From Kitasatospora indigofera (GTDB lineage: Bacteria; Actinomycetota; Actinomycetes; Streptomycetales; Streptomycetaceae), in the NCBI RefSeq assembly GCF_014655955.1, contig NZ_BNBO01000051.1, positions 1-64,000 of the forward strand: a stretch of DNA of 64,000 nucleotides. The letters run 5' to 3'. The notes under the pieces were generated by a model, which was not told the DNA's origin, ran no database searches, and worked only from the letters and a program-made list of their open reading frames with translations. Every line of letters starts with the position of its first letter. Positions within the stretch are counted from its first letter, which is position 1. A program made the position numbers and the translations under genes. Below, one piece after another: positions 34,110-43,160 of this stretch.

Positions 34110-36764
34110 TCAGCCGGGGGTGCCGGCGGTCGGCGCGGGCGCGCCGGACGGGCCGGTCCAGGGGAGGAAGGGCGTGCCGGCCAGGGCCGTGCCCAGTGCC
34201 AGCAGCACGCCGGCCGAGCCGGTGGCCAAGTCCGCCGAGAGTCGCAGCAAGTGGTCCCCGGGGAAGGCGAGTTCACCCCGGTAGGAGACCTGGTGCAGGG
34301 TCAGCAGGGCCCGCTGCCGGGCCAGCAGGGCCGCCCCGGCCTTCGCCTCCGCCGTCGGTGCCCCGGCGGCCGTCGGCGTTGCGTCCGCCGCCCCGGTGCC
34401 GGCCCGGGCGTCCGCCCGGGGCTGGGTCAGCGCCAGGTAGCCGAGCAGGCCGGCCCGCCCGTTGAACAGGCCGGGCTGGATGATGAACTCGGGCTCGGCC
34501 GCCCGCCGGATGGCGGGCTCGTGGCCGGCCGACGGGCTGTCGGGGCGGTGGGCCAGCAGGGCGTCCAGCGCGAGGCCGACGCCGGCGCTGCCGGTCTCCA
34601 GGTAGGGCAGCACCCGGCGGCCGTCGACCACCTGGAAGGTGCCGTCGGCGACGCTCGCGCACCGGTCGAGGTCCAGTTCCAGCAGGTGTTCGGCCTGGTC
34701 GAGCAACGCGTGGTCGCCGGTGTGCTCGTACAGCCGGACCAGCGCCAGGGCGGTGCCGGAGGCGCCGGCCAGCAGGCCCGCCCGGCGCCGTGGGTCCCCG
34801 CGGCCGGCCTTCTCCAGGGCGTCGGCGGCGGACCGGGCGAGCGACAGCGCCTCGTCCAGCAGCCGGGCCTCGCCGGTGGCGGCCGCGAAGTGCAGCAGGG
34901 CCAGGGCCGTACCGGGGGCGCCGGCGCCCAGGCCCGGCCCCGGGTCCTCGTCCGCCGTGCCGAGCCGCCGGAGCAGGCCGAGCGCCTCCTCGCGTTCGCC
35001 CAGCAGGTCGAGCACGTAGGCGACGCCGTGCCCGCCGAAGTACAGCCCCGGTGCGGCGGGACGGCTCCGGGCGGCGCGGACCAGCCAGCGGACGTGCCCG
35101 GGGTCGACGGCGGCGCCGGTGGCGTGCAGGGCGTACAGGACGCCGGCCGCGCCGTGCGCCAGGCCGAGGCCGCCGCGGGTGAACTGGGCGACGTCCCCGG
35201 GGAAGAGCCGGTCGGGGCGCTCGGGGGTGGCCATCGCCGCGATGCCGGCGGCGAGCGAGTCCCTGATCCGGGGCCAGTCGGGGGCCGGGGCGGCCAGCAG
35301 GGCGTTGGCCTCCGCGCGGCGCTGCCCGAGCTCGGGGCGGGCGGCCCGGCCGTCGGCGGGGGAGGAGCCGAGCAGGCGGCGGACCTCGTCGGTGTAGCCG
35401 GGCGGCACCGGGAAGCGGCGCTCCAGGGCGTCCGCCAGCTCGCCGGCCTTGCCCGGGTCCAGCGCGGTCAGCTGAGCCAGCGGCAGGAAGAGCCAGAGCC
35501 GGATCGCGGCCAGCCCGTACCGGTCGATCTGCGCCCCGGTGTAGCCCTTGGGGGCGGTGAAGCCGGCGGCGCCCAGTGCCGGGCGGACGAAGTCCTCGGC
35601 GGTGCTGGCGAGTTCGAAGTCGATGAAGCAGATGTCGCCGTCCGGCCGGATGATCAGGTTCCGTGGGTGCAGGTCGCCGAAGACCACCCCGCGGGCGTGG
35701 ATGCCGGCCAGGGCCCGCTCCACCCGCTCCACGATCCCCAGCGCCTCGCGGGTGTACTCCGCCACCGTGGCCGGGTCGGCGTCCGGGTGGATCAGCGGGT
35801 AGTTGGCGGTCAGCCACTCGCTGAGCGAGCGGCCCTCCACGTACTCCTGGACCAGGAACTCGTGCTCCCAGGCCGTCAGCAGCCCGTGCTGCGCCGGCAC
35901 CCCGGGCACCCCCGCCAGCCTGGCCAGGATGTCGTGCTCGTTGCGCAGCCGGGCCACCGCGTCGACGCCGCGCTGGTCCAGCCCGGCGTACGGCCGGGCC
36001 TCCTTGAGCACCAGCTGCGGCCCGTCGGCCCCGTCCCGGGCCAGGTACACGCCCCCCGCGTTGGAGAAGTGCAGGACCCGCTCCACGGCGTACGGCAGCC
36101 CGGAGTCCTTCTGCACCGCGCGCTCGGCCACCGCCGCGGCGATGGCCGCCGGCACCGGCGCCCAGTCGGGGACGGAGAAGCCGGCGCCGCGGACGTCCGG
36201 GACGAGCCGTCCGTCCGGTCCTTCGAGGGCGAGCACCCGCTCCCCGGCCTCGTTGCGGCAGTGGCGTTCGGCGAATCCCCCGTACCGCAGGTAGAGCGGG
36301 CCCTCGGCCCAGCGCAGGTCGCTCAGGATGTACGGGCCCCTGCGCCCGGCGAGCAGCCCGCCGAGGCCGTCGAGACATCGCTCCAACTCGGCGTCGTCGA
36401 CCGGGTAGACGGTGCAGAACTTGCCGCTGGAGCCGCGTGGCGCGTACTTGGAGTTCTGCACCTGGAGGATCGGCAGGCCGCGCAGGAACTTGAAGGTGAG
36501 GCGCTCGCGCAGACAGTAGGCGTAGACCTCCTCCAGCACCGCCTCGGCGTCCTCGGCGCACGAGGAGACGTGGATCTTCCAGCCCTGCGAGGGGAGCCGG
36601 ACGTCCGTCGGGCGCACCACGGCCCAGATCTCCAGCTCGCCGCGCTCCCACCCGGCCGGCAGCGGGCGGCTGACGGCGGCGAACTCCTCCTGGGCGCCCC
36701 AGCGCCGGGGCGAGTCGTAGAAGAGCGGGTCGGCGTAGGCGTAGGCCTCGTACTGGTTGTCCAT
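34110..36764 (-). CDS. lanKC: Class III lanthipeptide synthetase LanKC (RamC-like)
   Basis: An ATG at 36764 after GAGGAGGG gives 884 residues, the usual LanKC length. The N-terminal third is the phosphoSer/Thr lyase (KIHVSSCAEDAEAVL, then FKFLRGLPILQVQNSKYAPRGSSGKF). The middle is a Ser/Thr-kinase-like domain with VLKEARPYAG, GVVFGDLHPRNLIIR (catalytic loop) and ICFIDFE. The C-terminal third is LanC-like (AHGAAGVLYAL, GASGTALALV, NGRAGLLGYL) but lacks the Cys-Cys-His zinc ligands, which separates class III from class IV. It phosphorylates and dehydrates Ser in the precursor and closes the rings. No RamR-like regulator is present. Confidence 0.94.
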   Translation of the reverse strand: MDNQYEAYAYADPLFYDSPRRWGAQEEFAAVSRPLPAGWERGELEIWAVVRPTDVRLPSQGWKIHVSSCAEDAEAVLEEVYAYCLRERLTFKFLRGLPILQVQNSKYAPRGSSGKFCTVYPVDDAELERCLDGLGGLLAGRRGPYILSDLRWAEGPLYLRYGGFAERHCRNEAGERVLALEGPDGRLVPDVRGAGFSVPDWAPVPAAIAAAVAERAVQKDSGLPYAVERVLHFSNAGGVYLARDGADGPQLVLKEARPYAGLDQRGVDAVARLRNEHDILARLAGVPGVPAQHGLLTAWEHEFLVQEYVEGRSLSEWLTANYPLIHPDADPATVAEYTREALGIVERVERALAGIHARGVVFGDLHPRNLIIRPDGDICFIDFELASTAEDFVRPALGAAGFTAPKGYTGAQIDRYGLAAIRLWLFLPLAQLTALDPGKAGELADALERRFPVPPGYTDEVRRLLGSSPADGRAARPELGQRRAEANALLAAPAPDWPRIRDSLAAGIAAMATPERPDRLFPGDVAQFTRGGLGLAHGAAGVLYALHATGAAVDPGHVRWLVRAARSRPAAPGLYFGGHGVAYVLDLLGEREEALGLLRRLGTADEDPGPGLGAGAPGTALALLHFAAATGEARLLDEALSLARSAADALEKAGRGDPRRRAGLLAGASGTALALVRLYEHTGDHALLDQAEHLLELDLDRCASVADGTFQVVDGRRVLPYLETGSAGVGLALDALLAHRPDSPSAGHEPAIRRAAEPEFIIQPGLFNGRAGLLGYLALTQPRADARAGTGAADATPTAAGAPTAEAKAGAALLARQRALLTLHQVSYRGELAFPGDHLLRLSADLATGSAGVLLALGTALAGTPFLPWTGPSGAPAPTAGTPG

Positions 36765-37423
36765 CGGAGCCCTCCTCGGTGCGGGACGTACGCGGGGTTG
36801 TGGGGCGGCGGAGGCGCCGGCATCGGCGCCCCGCCCGGGAGGCGGGGCCGCCGGCGGACCGGCGACGTCGGCCCGGAATTCCCGGACCGCGATGCGACAA
36901 TCGAATTGTTGGGTCATCACGAGTTCGTACGCAACGGCGCAGAGGAAGATATTTCGACGGAACATTCACCCCGGCGTGACGGACCGTCGGTGGAGCGAGC
37001 CGGGGCGTACGGGCGTGCGCCGGTACCGGCCGGAGTACGTACCCGAAGGGGGTCACGGCGCTCCCGGCGGCCTGCCGGCCGGGCCGCCGAGGTATCGCCA
37101 AATCCCTGCTGAGCTGGCACGATGTGGGACTGCTCCGGATGCCCGGCGGGCCGGGGGAGCCCGACGGCGCAGCGGGGGCGGGGCGGCGCACGCGGGGGGC
37201 GGTTCATCCCGTCGTCGGCCGGCGGTCGCCGGGAGGGGGGCGCGAGTTCGGCGAAGGGACGCGAACGAATGAATAAGTGTCGATTCTCTGTGCTAATAAC
37301 GGTCGAATTTCGGTGCATTGATTCGGCGGGCGACCGACCCGCCCCCGGCCGTCGCCGGGGACCGCCGGAATGCGGCGGTCCTCTCCCCGCGCGGCGGCCC
37401 GCGCCGCCGTGAGGGGAACGCGA
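36765..37423. other. Gene-free upstream region of the lanthipeptide operon
   Basis: No convincing gene in about 660 nt. Two AT-richer patches stand out: 36890-36965, with the inverted repeat ACAAT-CGA-ATTGT (36897-36909), and 37258-37325. These are likely promoter or operator areas for lanKC. A frame starting MNKCRFSVLITVEF at 37269 lacks coding bias and was not called. Confidence 0.45.
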
Positions 37424-37468
37424 ACGGGCCCGGGGCGGCGCGCCGACGGCGCGTCACCCCGGGCCCGT
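37424..37468 (-). terminator. Terminator after the alginate-lyase-family gene
   Basis: A 12-bp outer stem (37424-37435 with 37457-37468) encloses a second GC stem, 19 nt beyond the stop at 37488. It ends the leftward chitinase-lyase operon. Confidence 0.8.
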
Positions 37469-37487
37469 CCCGGCGGGCGGGAGCCGG

Positions 37488-38672
37488 TCAGCCCGGGTTG
37501 CCCGCGTGGGTCAGGGTCTCCCAGGCGGTGAAGAGGTTGTCCGTCCCGGCCGGACGGCGTTGCTCGGTGAGTGCCTGGGTGTTGTCCATGCCGTAACCGA
37601 GCCGGTTGTGCAGGGCGTTGAAGCCCACCTCGGTCACCGGGCCGAGGCCCTTGTCCAGGCTGCCGTTGCACAGCCAGGACGGCACGGCCGTGCCCAGCTC
37701 GTACTTGGCCTGGAGGCCGAGGGCGTGCCGGAGCCGGTCGGCCACCTCCGGGTAGAGGTCCTGGCCCTGGATCCGGCTGGTCTCGGCCACGTGGGCGATC
37801 GCCGAGAGGCCGTACCCGGTGTGGGTGAAGTCCCGGCAGGTCTCCTGGGTGAGCCCGTCGACGAAGGTGCTCTGGCCCTGCCAGTAGGAGACGATCTGGT
37901 CGCGGGTGTTCAGCCCGCTGCCCGGAGCGGTCTTCGGCAGCGCGCCGTCCGAGGCCAGGTAGATGTACGCCGGCACCCGGCCGCGGAACTTGGCGACGGC
38001 CTTGTCGTAGACCGTCCGGTCGTTCAGGAACACGGCGATGCCGATGGTGGCCTCGTTCATGCTGAGTTCCCAGTTGCCGTTGCTGTTAGAGCCGTTGACC
38101 ACCTCGGGCAGGTAGACGTTGCGCAGCATGGTGCCGAACCGGCTGACCTTGTCGGCGGCCCACCCGGTGTAGGTGTAGCGGATGATCTCGGCGGCGCGCG
38201 GCCAGGTGGAGGCCGACCAGGCGCTCTGCAGCGGTGCGTTGCTGTTGGTGTGGTCGGTGATCGTGCCGGACCAGGCGTCCATGATCTGGACGGCCTTCGC
38301 CGCGTAGCGGCTGTCCTGGGTGATGTACCACTCCAGCGCCAGGGTGTACGCCGCGATGGCGTCCTCGCGCTCGTCGGTGCAGCCGATGTTCGGGTTGGAG
38401 TACGAACCGCACTCGACCACCGAACGCGGCTTGGGGGTCCGGCTCAGCGAGGCGTACCTGCTGGCGTGCATCTGGTCGTAGGCGGCCTTCCACGGCTGTT
38501 CGCCGGCCTTCACCTTGGCCCGGACGAAGTCGAGCTGGGCCCGGCTGTTCAGCACTCCGGGGTGGGCGAAGGTGGTGGGTGCGGCCTCGGCGGCGGGGGC
38601 GCTGCCCAGGCCGGATGCGAGCAGGGTCAGCAGTCCGGCCAGGGCCGGCAGCTTGCGCAGGTGACGGTGCAC
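37488..38672 (-). CDS. Secreted alginate-lyase-family protein, (alpha/alpha)n toroid polysaccharide lyase
   Basis: A GTG at 38672 preceded by GAGAGGA gives 394 residues with a signal peptide (1-30). The mature part begins TFAHPGVLNSRAQLDFVRAK, as in the PF05426 alginate lyase family. It carries SAWSASTWPRAAEIIRYTY and NGNWELSMNEATIG, then TQETCRDFTHTGYGL with conserved N, H, Y and R residues of uronate lyases. It starts only 32 nt after the chitinase stop, so the two are probably co-transcribed. The substrate is uncertain: alginate, polyglucuronate or a uronic-acid polymer of fungal walls. Confidence 0.8.
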   Translation of the reverse strand: MHRHLRKLPALAGLLTLLASGLGSAPAAEAAPTTFAHPGVLNSRAQLDFVRAKVKAGEQPWKAAYDQMHASRYASLSRTPKPRSVVECGSYSNPNIGCTDEREDAIAAYTLALEWYITQDSRYAAKAVQIMDAWSGTITDHTNSNAPLQSAWSASTWPRAAEIIRYTYTGWAADKVSRFGTMLRNVYLPEVVNGSNSNGNWELSMNEATIGIAVFLNDRTVYDKAVAKFRGRVPAYIYLASDGALPKTAPGSGLNTRDQIVSYWQGQSTFVDGLTQETCRDFTHTGYGLSAIAHVAETSRIQGQDLYPEVADRLRHALGLQAKYELGTAVPSWLCNGSLDKGLGPVTEVGFNALHNRLGYGMDNTQALTEQRRPAGTDNLFTAWETLTHAGNPG

Positions 38673-38704
38673 GGCGTGGTCCTCTCGATCGGGTTCGGCC
38701 GTGG

Positions 38705-40117
38705 TCAGGCGGGCAGCAGCCACTGCTGGTTGGCGGCGCCGAAGCAGTCCCACAGCTGCAGTCGGGTGCCGTTGGCGGAGCTGGGGCCGGTCGCGTCGAC
38801 GCAGCGGCCGGAGACCGGGTTGACCAGGGTCGAGCCGCTGCCCGGCTGCCACTTCTGGGCGCCGGTGCCGTTGCAGTCCCACAGCTGGAGCTGGGTGCCG
38901 TTCGCGGTGCCGGCGCCGGTCGCGTCCAGGCACTTGCCGAGCGCCTGCAGCGAACCGTCCGCGGCGACCGTCCAGTTCTGGGCGGCCGTGCCGTTGCAGT
39001 CGTAGAGCTGGACGGCCGTGCCGTTGGCGCTGGAGGCCGCCGCGACGTCCACGCACTTGCCGCCGTAGCCGCTGATCCGGCCGGTCGGGCGGGGGTTGCC
39101 GGTGCCACCGCCGGTGATCCCGTTGAAGGTGCTCGCGAACTGGTAGGCGCTCTGCGGCGTTCCGCTGCAGGTGTCGGAGAGGGTGCCGTTGGTGGCGCAG
39201 GCCTTGTCCCGGCCGAGCGCCCAGAAGGCCAGCAGCTGGATGCCGTTGCTCCGGGCGAAGTTGGTGAGGGTGGTGGCGTTGGCGGTGGTGAACACCTCGT
39301 TGGTGCTGTCGTTGACCCCGATCATCGGGGTGTTGCCCTCCATCGCCCACAGCTGCTGGGAGGTCTTGGTGGTCCAGATCTGCCCGAGCTGGGTGTGCAG
39401 CGCGGTGGCGGCGTCGGTGGCGGCCTTGCCCATGTCCAGGGTGGGGCCGTAGTCCATGGTCATGATGTTGACCACGCCGACGTTCAGGCCGCGGCTCTTG
39501 GCGTTGTTGAGCAGGCTGATCGAGTTGGACTCCAGGCCGGTCGGGTTGACCGGCAGGGTGTAGTGCACGGCCAGGTTGCGCCCGGCGGCGGCGTACTCCT
39601 GCTGGAGCTGGGCGAGGGCCTGGTTGCGGCGGTCGTTGGCGGTGGTGTCGCCGAGCGCGCCGCCCTCGATGTCGAGGTCGATCTTGGTGAGGTTGAGGGT
39701 GTCGACCACCCGCTTGTACTGGGCCTTCAGGCTGCTCACCGTGGTGCAGGCCTGGCCGAGTTCGGTGCCGGACGCGCCGCCGAAGGAGGCGATCACGTCA
39801 CCGCCGGCCGCCCGCAGGCTGTTGATCGCCGACTGCCAGCCGGCGTCCGTGATGGCGGTGTTGCCGTTGAAGGTGGCGTTGCAGCTGCCGTCGCTGATGA
39901 CGAAGGCGAGGGTGAAGTACTTGAGCCCGGTGGCGTTGCGGGCGTTGGCGAGAGCGGCGGGGGAGCCCCAGGTCTCGACGTAGGGCGCGGCGTACTGGGC
40001 GGGGAAGCCGGGGCCGGGGTTGGCGGCGGCGTGGGCGGCCGGGGCGGCGGCCAGCAGGGTGCCCGCGGCCAGGGCGAGCGGCGCGAGCAGCGCGGTGAGG
40101 CGTGAGGGGCGTCGCAT
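38705..40117 (-). CDS. Secreted GH18 chitinase with C-terminal ricin-type (CBM13) domain
   Basis: The 470-residue protein starts at an ATG after AGGAGG and has a signal peptide (1-31). The GH18 domain (about 35-330) has GGDVIASFGGASG and the catalytic IDLDIEGG (acid E near 151), as in ChiC/ChiD-type bacterial chitinases. Residues about 340-470 are a beta-trefoil with three GKCVD/GKCLD/GRCVD and Q-x-W repeats. Ricin modules are less usual on chitinases than CBM5/12. It is the first gene of an operon with the alginate-lyase-family gene. Confidence 0.9.
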   Translation of the reverse strand: MRRPSRLTALLAPLALAAGTLLAAAPAAHAAANPGPGFPAQYAAPYVETWGSPAALANARNATGLKYFTLAFVISDGSCNATFNGNTAITDAGWQSAINSLRAAGGDVIASFGGASGTELGQACTTVSSLKAQYKRVVDTLNLTKIDLDIEGGALGDTTANDRRNQALAQLQQEYAAAGRNLAVHYTLPVNPTGLESNSISLLNNAKSRGLNVGVVNIMTMDYGPTLDMGKAATDAATALHTQLGQIWTTKTSQQLWAMEGNTPMIGVNDSTNEVFTTANATTLTNFARSNGIQLLAFWALGRDKACATNGTLSDTCSGTPQSAYQFASTFNGITGGGTGNPRPTGRISGYGGKCVDVAAASSANGTAVQLYDCNGTAAQNWTVAADGSLQALGKCLDATGAGTANGTQLQLWDCNGTGAQKWQPGSGSTLVNPVSGRCVDATGPSSANGTRLQLWDCFGAANQQWLLPA

Positions 40118-40314
40118 GGGTGTCCTCCTGGGACAGCGTGGGGGTTCGGCCGTGCGGTGGGGCGGACGTCCGTCCGCGTCGACACGTACGGGCGGGGACG
40201 CTGGACGGCGGGCCGAGCGTGTGGGGGCCCGGTGCGAGGGAGTGCGGTGCCGCTCGGCTCGGCACCGGAGTCAACCGGACCGCGGAGGGCGCCGTCAAGG
40301 GTTATTGACTGGAA

Positions 40315-40326
40315 GGTTTACTAACC
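40315..40326 (-). promoter_or_regulatory. Inverted repeat GGTT-TACT-AACC upstream of the GH18-ricin chitinase
   Basis: A 4-bp-arm inverted repeat about 200 nt before the chitinase start, in a locally AT-rich stretch (40297-40350). It is weak on its own and is listed as a possible operator in the divergent promoter region. Confidence 0.3.
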
Positions 40327-40396
40327 GTCGATCCGTCAACTGATGAACGATCAACGGGCCTCAGGCCCGCACTTTGCCTTCACGACTTGGTGACAA

Positions 40397-40410
40397 TTGG
40401 TAGAGACCAA
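40397..40410. promoter_or_regulatory. Inverted repeat TTGGT-AGAG-ACCAA between divergent chitinase and GH30 genes
   Basis: It matches the chitinase/dre core TGGTCTAGACCA at 10 of 12 positions (TGGTAGAGACCA). It lies about 165 nt before GH30 and 280 nt before the chitinase, so one regulator could act on both. The rest of 40118-40573 holds promoters but no other gene. Confidence 0.4.
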
Positions 40411-40573
40411 AGGGTTGACGCTCCAACAGTTACAGGAGTTGAATCACTCCGCGACACCGGGCTGCCCGTCCCCAGGCCACCTCCCCGGTGCCGATCCCCC
40501 ACCCGAGGCGCCCCCGGCCGCACCCGCGACCGCGTCCAACCCCGCCCTCGGCCCACGGAATCCGGAGCCGACC

Positions 40574-42469
40574 ATGCCCAGGCATCGATCTGCCCACCGT
40601 TCACGGCCCCGCCGGGCGACCGCCGTCCTGCTGGCCGGCGCCCTCGCCGCCGCGGGCCTGCTGGCCACCGGCGGCGCCGCCCACGCGGCCGGCGAGCCGG
40701 TCTCGATCTGGCTGACCACCACCGACGACGCCGGCGGCCGGCACGTCACCCGAGGACTGCAGCAGCAGGCCGGCACCGCCTTCGGCGCCGGCGCGGGCAG
40801 CGGCGGACAGCTGATCACCGTCGACGACTCCACCCGCTACCAGCAGTTCACCGGCGGCGGCGCCTCGTTCACCGACACCGCCGCCTGGCTGCTGAACAGC
40901 AGCGGAGCACTGAGCGCCGCCACCCGGGACGCCACCATGCGGGGGCTCTTCTCGCCCACCGACGGCATCGGGCTCTCCTTCCTCCGCAACCCGATGGGCT
41001 CCTCGGACCTGGCCCGGTACGGCTACACCTACGACGACCGCCCGGCCGGCCAGACCGATCCCGCGCTGGCGAACTTCAGCATCGCCCACGACCTGGTGGA
41101 CGTGCTGCCGCTCACCAAGCAGGCCGCGCAGCTCAACCCGGGCCTCAGCGTGATGGCCTCGCCGTGGACCGCCCCCGCCTGGATGAAGGACAGCGGCAAC
41201 CTCGACGGCGGCTGGCTGAAGGCGGACTACTACGGCAGCTACGCCCAGTACTTCGTCAAGTACCTCCAGGCCTACCAGGCCCAGGGCGTACCGGTGAAGT
41301 ACGTGACCGTCCAGAACGAGCCCACCTGCTGCTCGGGCTATCCGTCGATGAGCTGGAACGGCTCGGGCCTCGCCTACTTCACCAAGACGAACCTGCTGCC
41401 CGCCCTGGCCGCGGCCGGCCTGAACACCAAGGTCCTGTCGCTGGACTGGAACTGGGACCAGTACGCGTCCTACGCCGCCCCCACCGTCGACGACCCGGCC
41501 GTCCGCAGCCACCCCAACTTCGGCGGCATCGCCTGGCACGGGTACGGCGGCGACGTCGCCACCCAGACCACGGTGCACAACCAGTACCCGGCCGTGGACG
41601 CCTTCGACACCGAGCACTCCGGCGGCACCTGGATCGGCAACCAGCAGCAGGAGGACATGCGCAACATCATCGACTACACCCGCAACTGGGGTAAGTCGGT
41701 GACCAAGTGGAGCCTGGCGGTCGACCAGAACATGGGCCCGCACTACGGCGGTTGCGGCACCTGCACCGGTCTGGCCACCGTGCACAACGGCGACGCGCGC
41801 AGCGGTCAGGTCGACTGGACCGTCGAGTACTACACCATGGGCCACCTCACCAAGTTCGTCCGGCCAGGCGCCTACCGGATCGCCTCCACCGCCAACTCGG
41901 CCGTCCCGAACGTCGCCTGGCTCAACCCGGACGGCTCGAAGGCGCTGGTCGCCTACAACGACAGCGGCACCGCGCAGAACGTCCGGGTGGTCTGGGGCGG
42001 GCAGAACTTCACCTACAACCTGCCCGCCAAGACCTCGGCCACCTTCACCTGGAACGGCGGCGGCGGCAACCAGGGCGGCGCGAGCGGCCCGGTCACCGGA
42101 CTGGCCGGCAAGTGCCTGGACGTGGCCGCGGCCGGCACGGCCAACGGCACCGCCGTCCAGCTCTACGACTGCAACGGCACCACCGCGCAGACCTGGACGC
42201 TCGGCACCGACGGCACCGTCCGTGCGCTCGGCAAGTGCCTGGACGTGACCGGCGGGGCCACCGCGGACGGCAGCAAGGTGCAGCTCTGGGACTGCAACGG
42301 CTCCGGCGCCCAGCAGTGGACGTACTCACCGGGCTCGCACGACATCGTCAACCCGGCCGCGAACAAGTGCCTGGACGCCACCGGCAACAGTTCGGCCAAC
42401 GGCACCCGCGCCCAGATCTGGACCTGCACCGGCGCCGCCAACCAGAAGTGGACCGCGCCGACACCCTGA
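40574..42469 (+). CDS. Secreted GH30 glucanase/glucosidase with C-terminal ricin-type domain
   Basis: An ATG at 40574 after GGAG gives 631 residues with a signal peptide (1-39). Upstream in-frame codons encode no signal and were rejected. The GH30 barrel plus side beta-domain (about 45-500) has QQFTGGGASFTDTAAWLL, ASPWTAPAWMK, the acid/base in VQNEPT (near 249) and the nucleophile in DTEHSGG (near 346). Residues about 510-631 are a ricin trefoil with GKCLD and Q-x-W repeats. The closest characterised groups are endo-beta-1,6-glucanases and glucosylceramidases. With chitinases and beta-1,3-glucanases nearby, fungal-wall beta-1,6-glucan is a reasonable guess. Confidence 0.9.
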   Translation: MPRHRSAHRSRPRRATAVLLAGALAAAGLLATGGAAHAAGEPVSIWLTTTDDAGGRHVTRGLQQQAGTAFGAGAGSGGQLITVDDSTRYQQFTGGGASFTDTAAWLLNSSGALSAATRDATMRGLFSPTDGIGLSFLRNPMGSSDLARYGYTYDDRPAGQTDPALANFSIAHDLVDVLPLTKQAAQLNPGLSVMASPWTAPAWMKDSGNLDGGWLKADYYGSYAQYFVKYLQAYQAQGVPVKYVTVQNEPTCCSGYPSMSWNGSGLAYFTKTNLLPALAAAGLNTKVLSLDWNWDQYASYAAPTVDDPAVRSHPNFGGIAWHGYGGDVATQTTVHNQYPAVDAFDTEHSGGTWIGNQQQEDMRNIIDYTRNWGKSVTKWSLAVDQNMGPHYGGCGTCTGLATVHNGDARSGQVDWTVEYYTMGHLTKFVRPGAYRIASTANSAVPNVAWLNPDGSKALVAYNDSGTAQNVRVVWGGQNFTYNLPAKTSATFTWNGGGGNQGGASGPVTGLAGKCLDVAAAGTANGTAVQLYDCNGTTAQTWTLGTDGTVRALGKCLDVTGGATADGSKVQLWDCNGSGAQQWTYSPGSHDIVNPAANKCLDATGNSSANGTRAQIWTCTGAANQKWTAPTP

Positions 42470-42495
42470 AACCGGACCCGCGCACCCGCCGGACG

Positions 42496-42530
42496 GGCGG
42501 CCGCCGGGGAGGTTCCCCCCGGCGGCCGCC
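42496..42530 (+). terminator. Terminator hairpin after GH30
   Basis: A perfect 14-bp stem (42496-42509 with 42517-42530) with a 7-nt loop, 26 nt after the GH30 stop. Confidence 0.85.
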
Positions 42531-42577
42531 GCCTTCCGGTCCCCCAGGCCCGTCCGGCCCGGCTAAGGTGGCCCGCC

Positions 42578-43093
42578 ATGGGTACTGCCACCGGACCGAA
42601 CGAGCGGCTCGCCGCCTTCGGTGACGAACTGACCGAGATCCACCACCGGCTGCAGGAGGAGCTGGCGGCCCTGCGGGGTGACGTCGACGCCTTCCTGGAC
42701 GGGCGCGGCGGCCGGCCGCGGGAGCTGAAGGAACACTGCCTCTCCTTCTGCGCCGTCCTGACCAGGCACCACACCGGCGAGGACACGGGCGCGTTCCCGC
42801 TGCTGGCCACGGAGTTCCCCGAACTGCGTCCCGTCCTCGCCAAGCTGGCGGAGGACCACCAGCTGGTCAGCGGGATCGTGCGCAGCCTGGAGGCACTCCT
42901 CGGCGGGATCGCGGCCGATCCGGACGCGACCGAGGCCGAGCGGGTCCGGCGGGAGCTGGACGGCCTGACGGCCATCCTCACCTCGCACTTCGCCTTCGAG
43001 GAGCGCCGGATCGTCGAGGCGCTCAACTCGCTGCCGCCCGGGGCGGGGACCACCGAGAGCCTGCTGGGCCTGCCGATGGACGCCCGGGGCTGA
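42578..43093 (+). CDS. Hemerythrin-domain protein
   Basis: The 171-residue four-helix protein carries the diiron ligand pattern: IHHRL, TRHHTGED, EDHQLV and SHFAFEE. Cytoplasmic HHE proteins bind iron, oxygen or NO and are often linked to oxidative stress. No clear Shine-Dalgarno is seen. A TAAGGT -10 (42564-42569) lies 8 nt before the ATG, which suggests a very short leader. It is a single gene. Confidence 0.9.
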   Translation: MGTATGPNERLAAFGDELTEIHHRLQEELAALRGDVDAFLDGRGGRPRELKEHCLSFCAVLTRHHTGEDTGAFPLLATEFPELRPVLAKLAEDHQLVSGIVRSLEALLGGIAADPDATEAERVRRELDGLTAILTSHFAFEERRIVEALNSLPPGAGTTESLLGLPMDARG

Positions 43094-43108
43094 CCCGGCC
43101 CGGCCCGG

Positions 43109-43140
43109 AGGCGCCCGGCCGTCCGAACGCCCGGGCGCCT
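43109..43140. terminator. Terminator between hemerythrin and AI-2E genes
   Basis: A perfect 10-bp stem (43109-43118 with 43131-43140) with a 12-nt loop between converging genes. Confidence 0.65.
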
Positions 43141-43160
43141 TCGGGCCGGGACACGTCGGG

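Noticed and set aside
37269..37412. Possible 48-codon gene starting MNKCRFSVLITVEF
   Set aside because: It has only a weak ribosome site, the codon bias changes midway, and it lies in the presumed lanKC control region.
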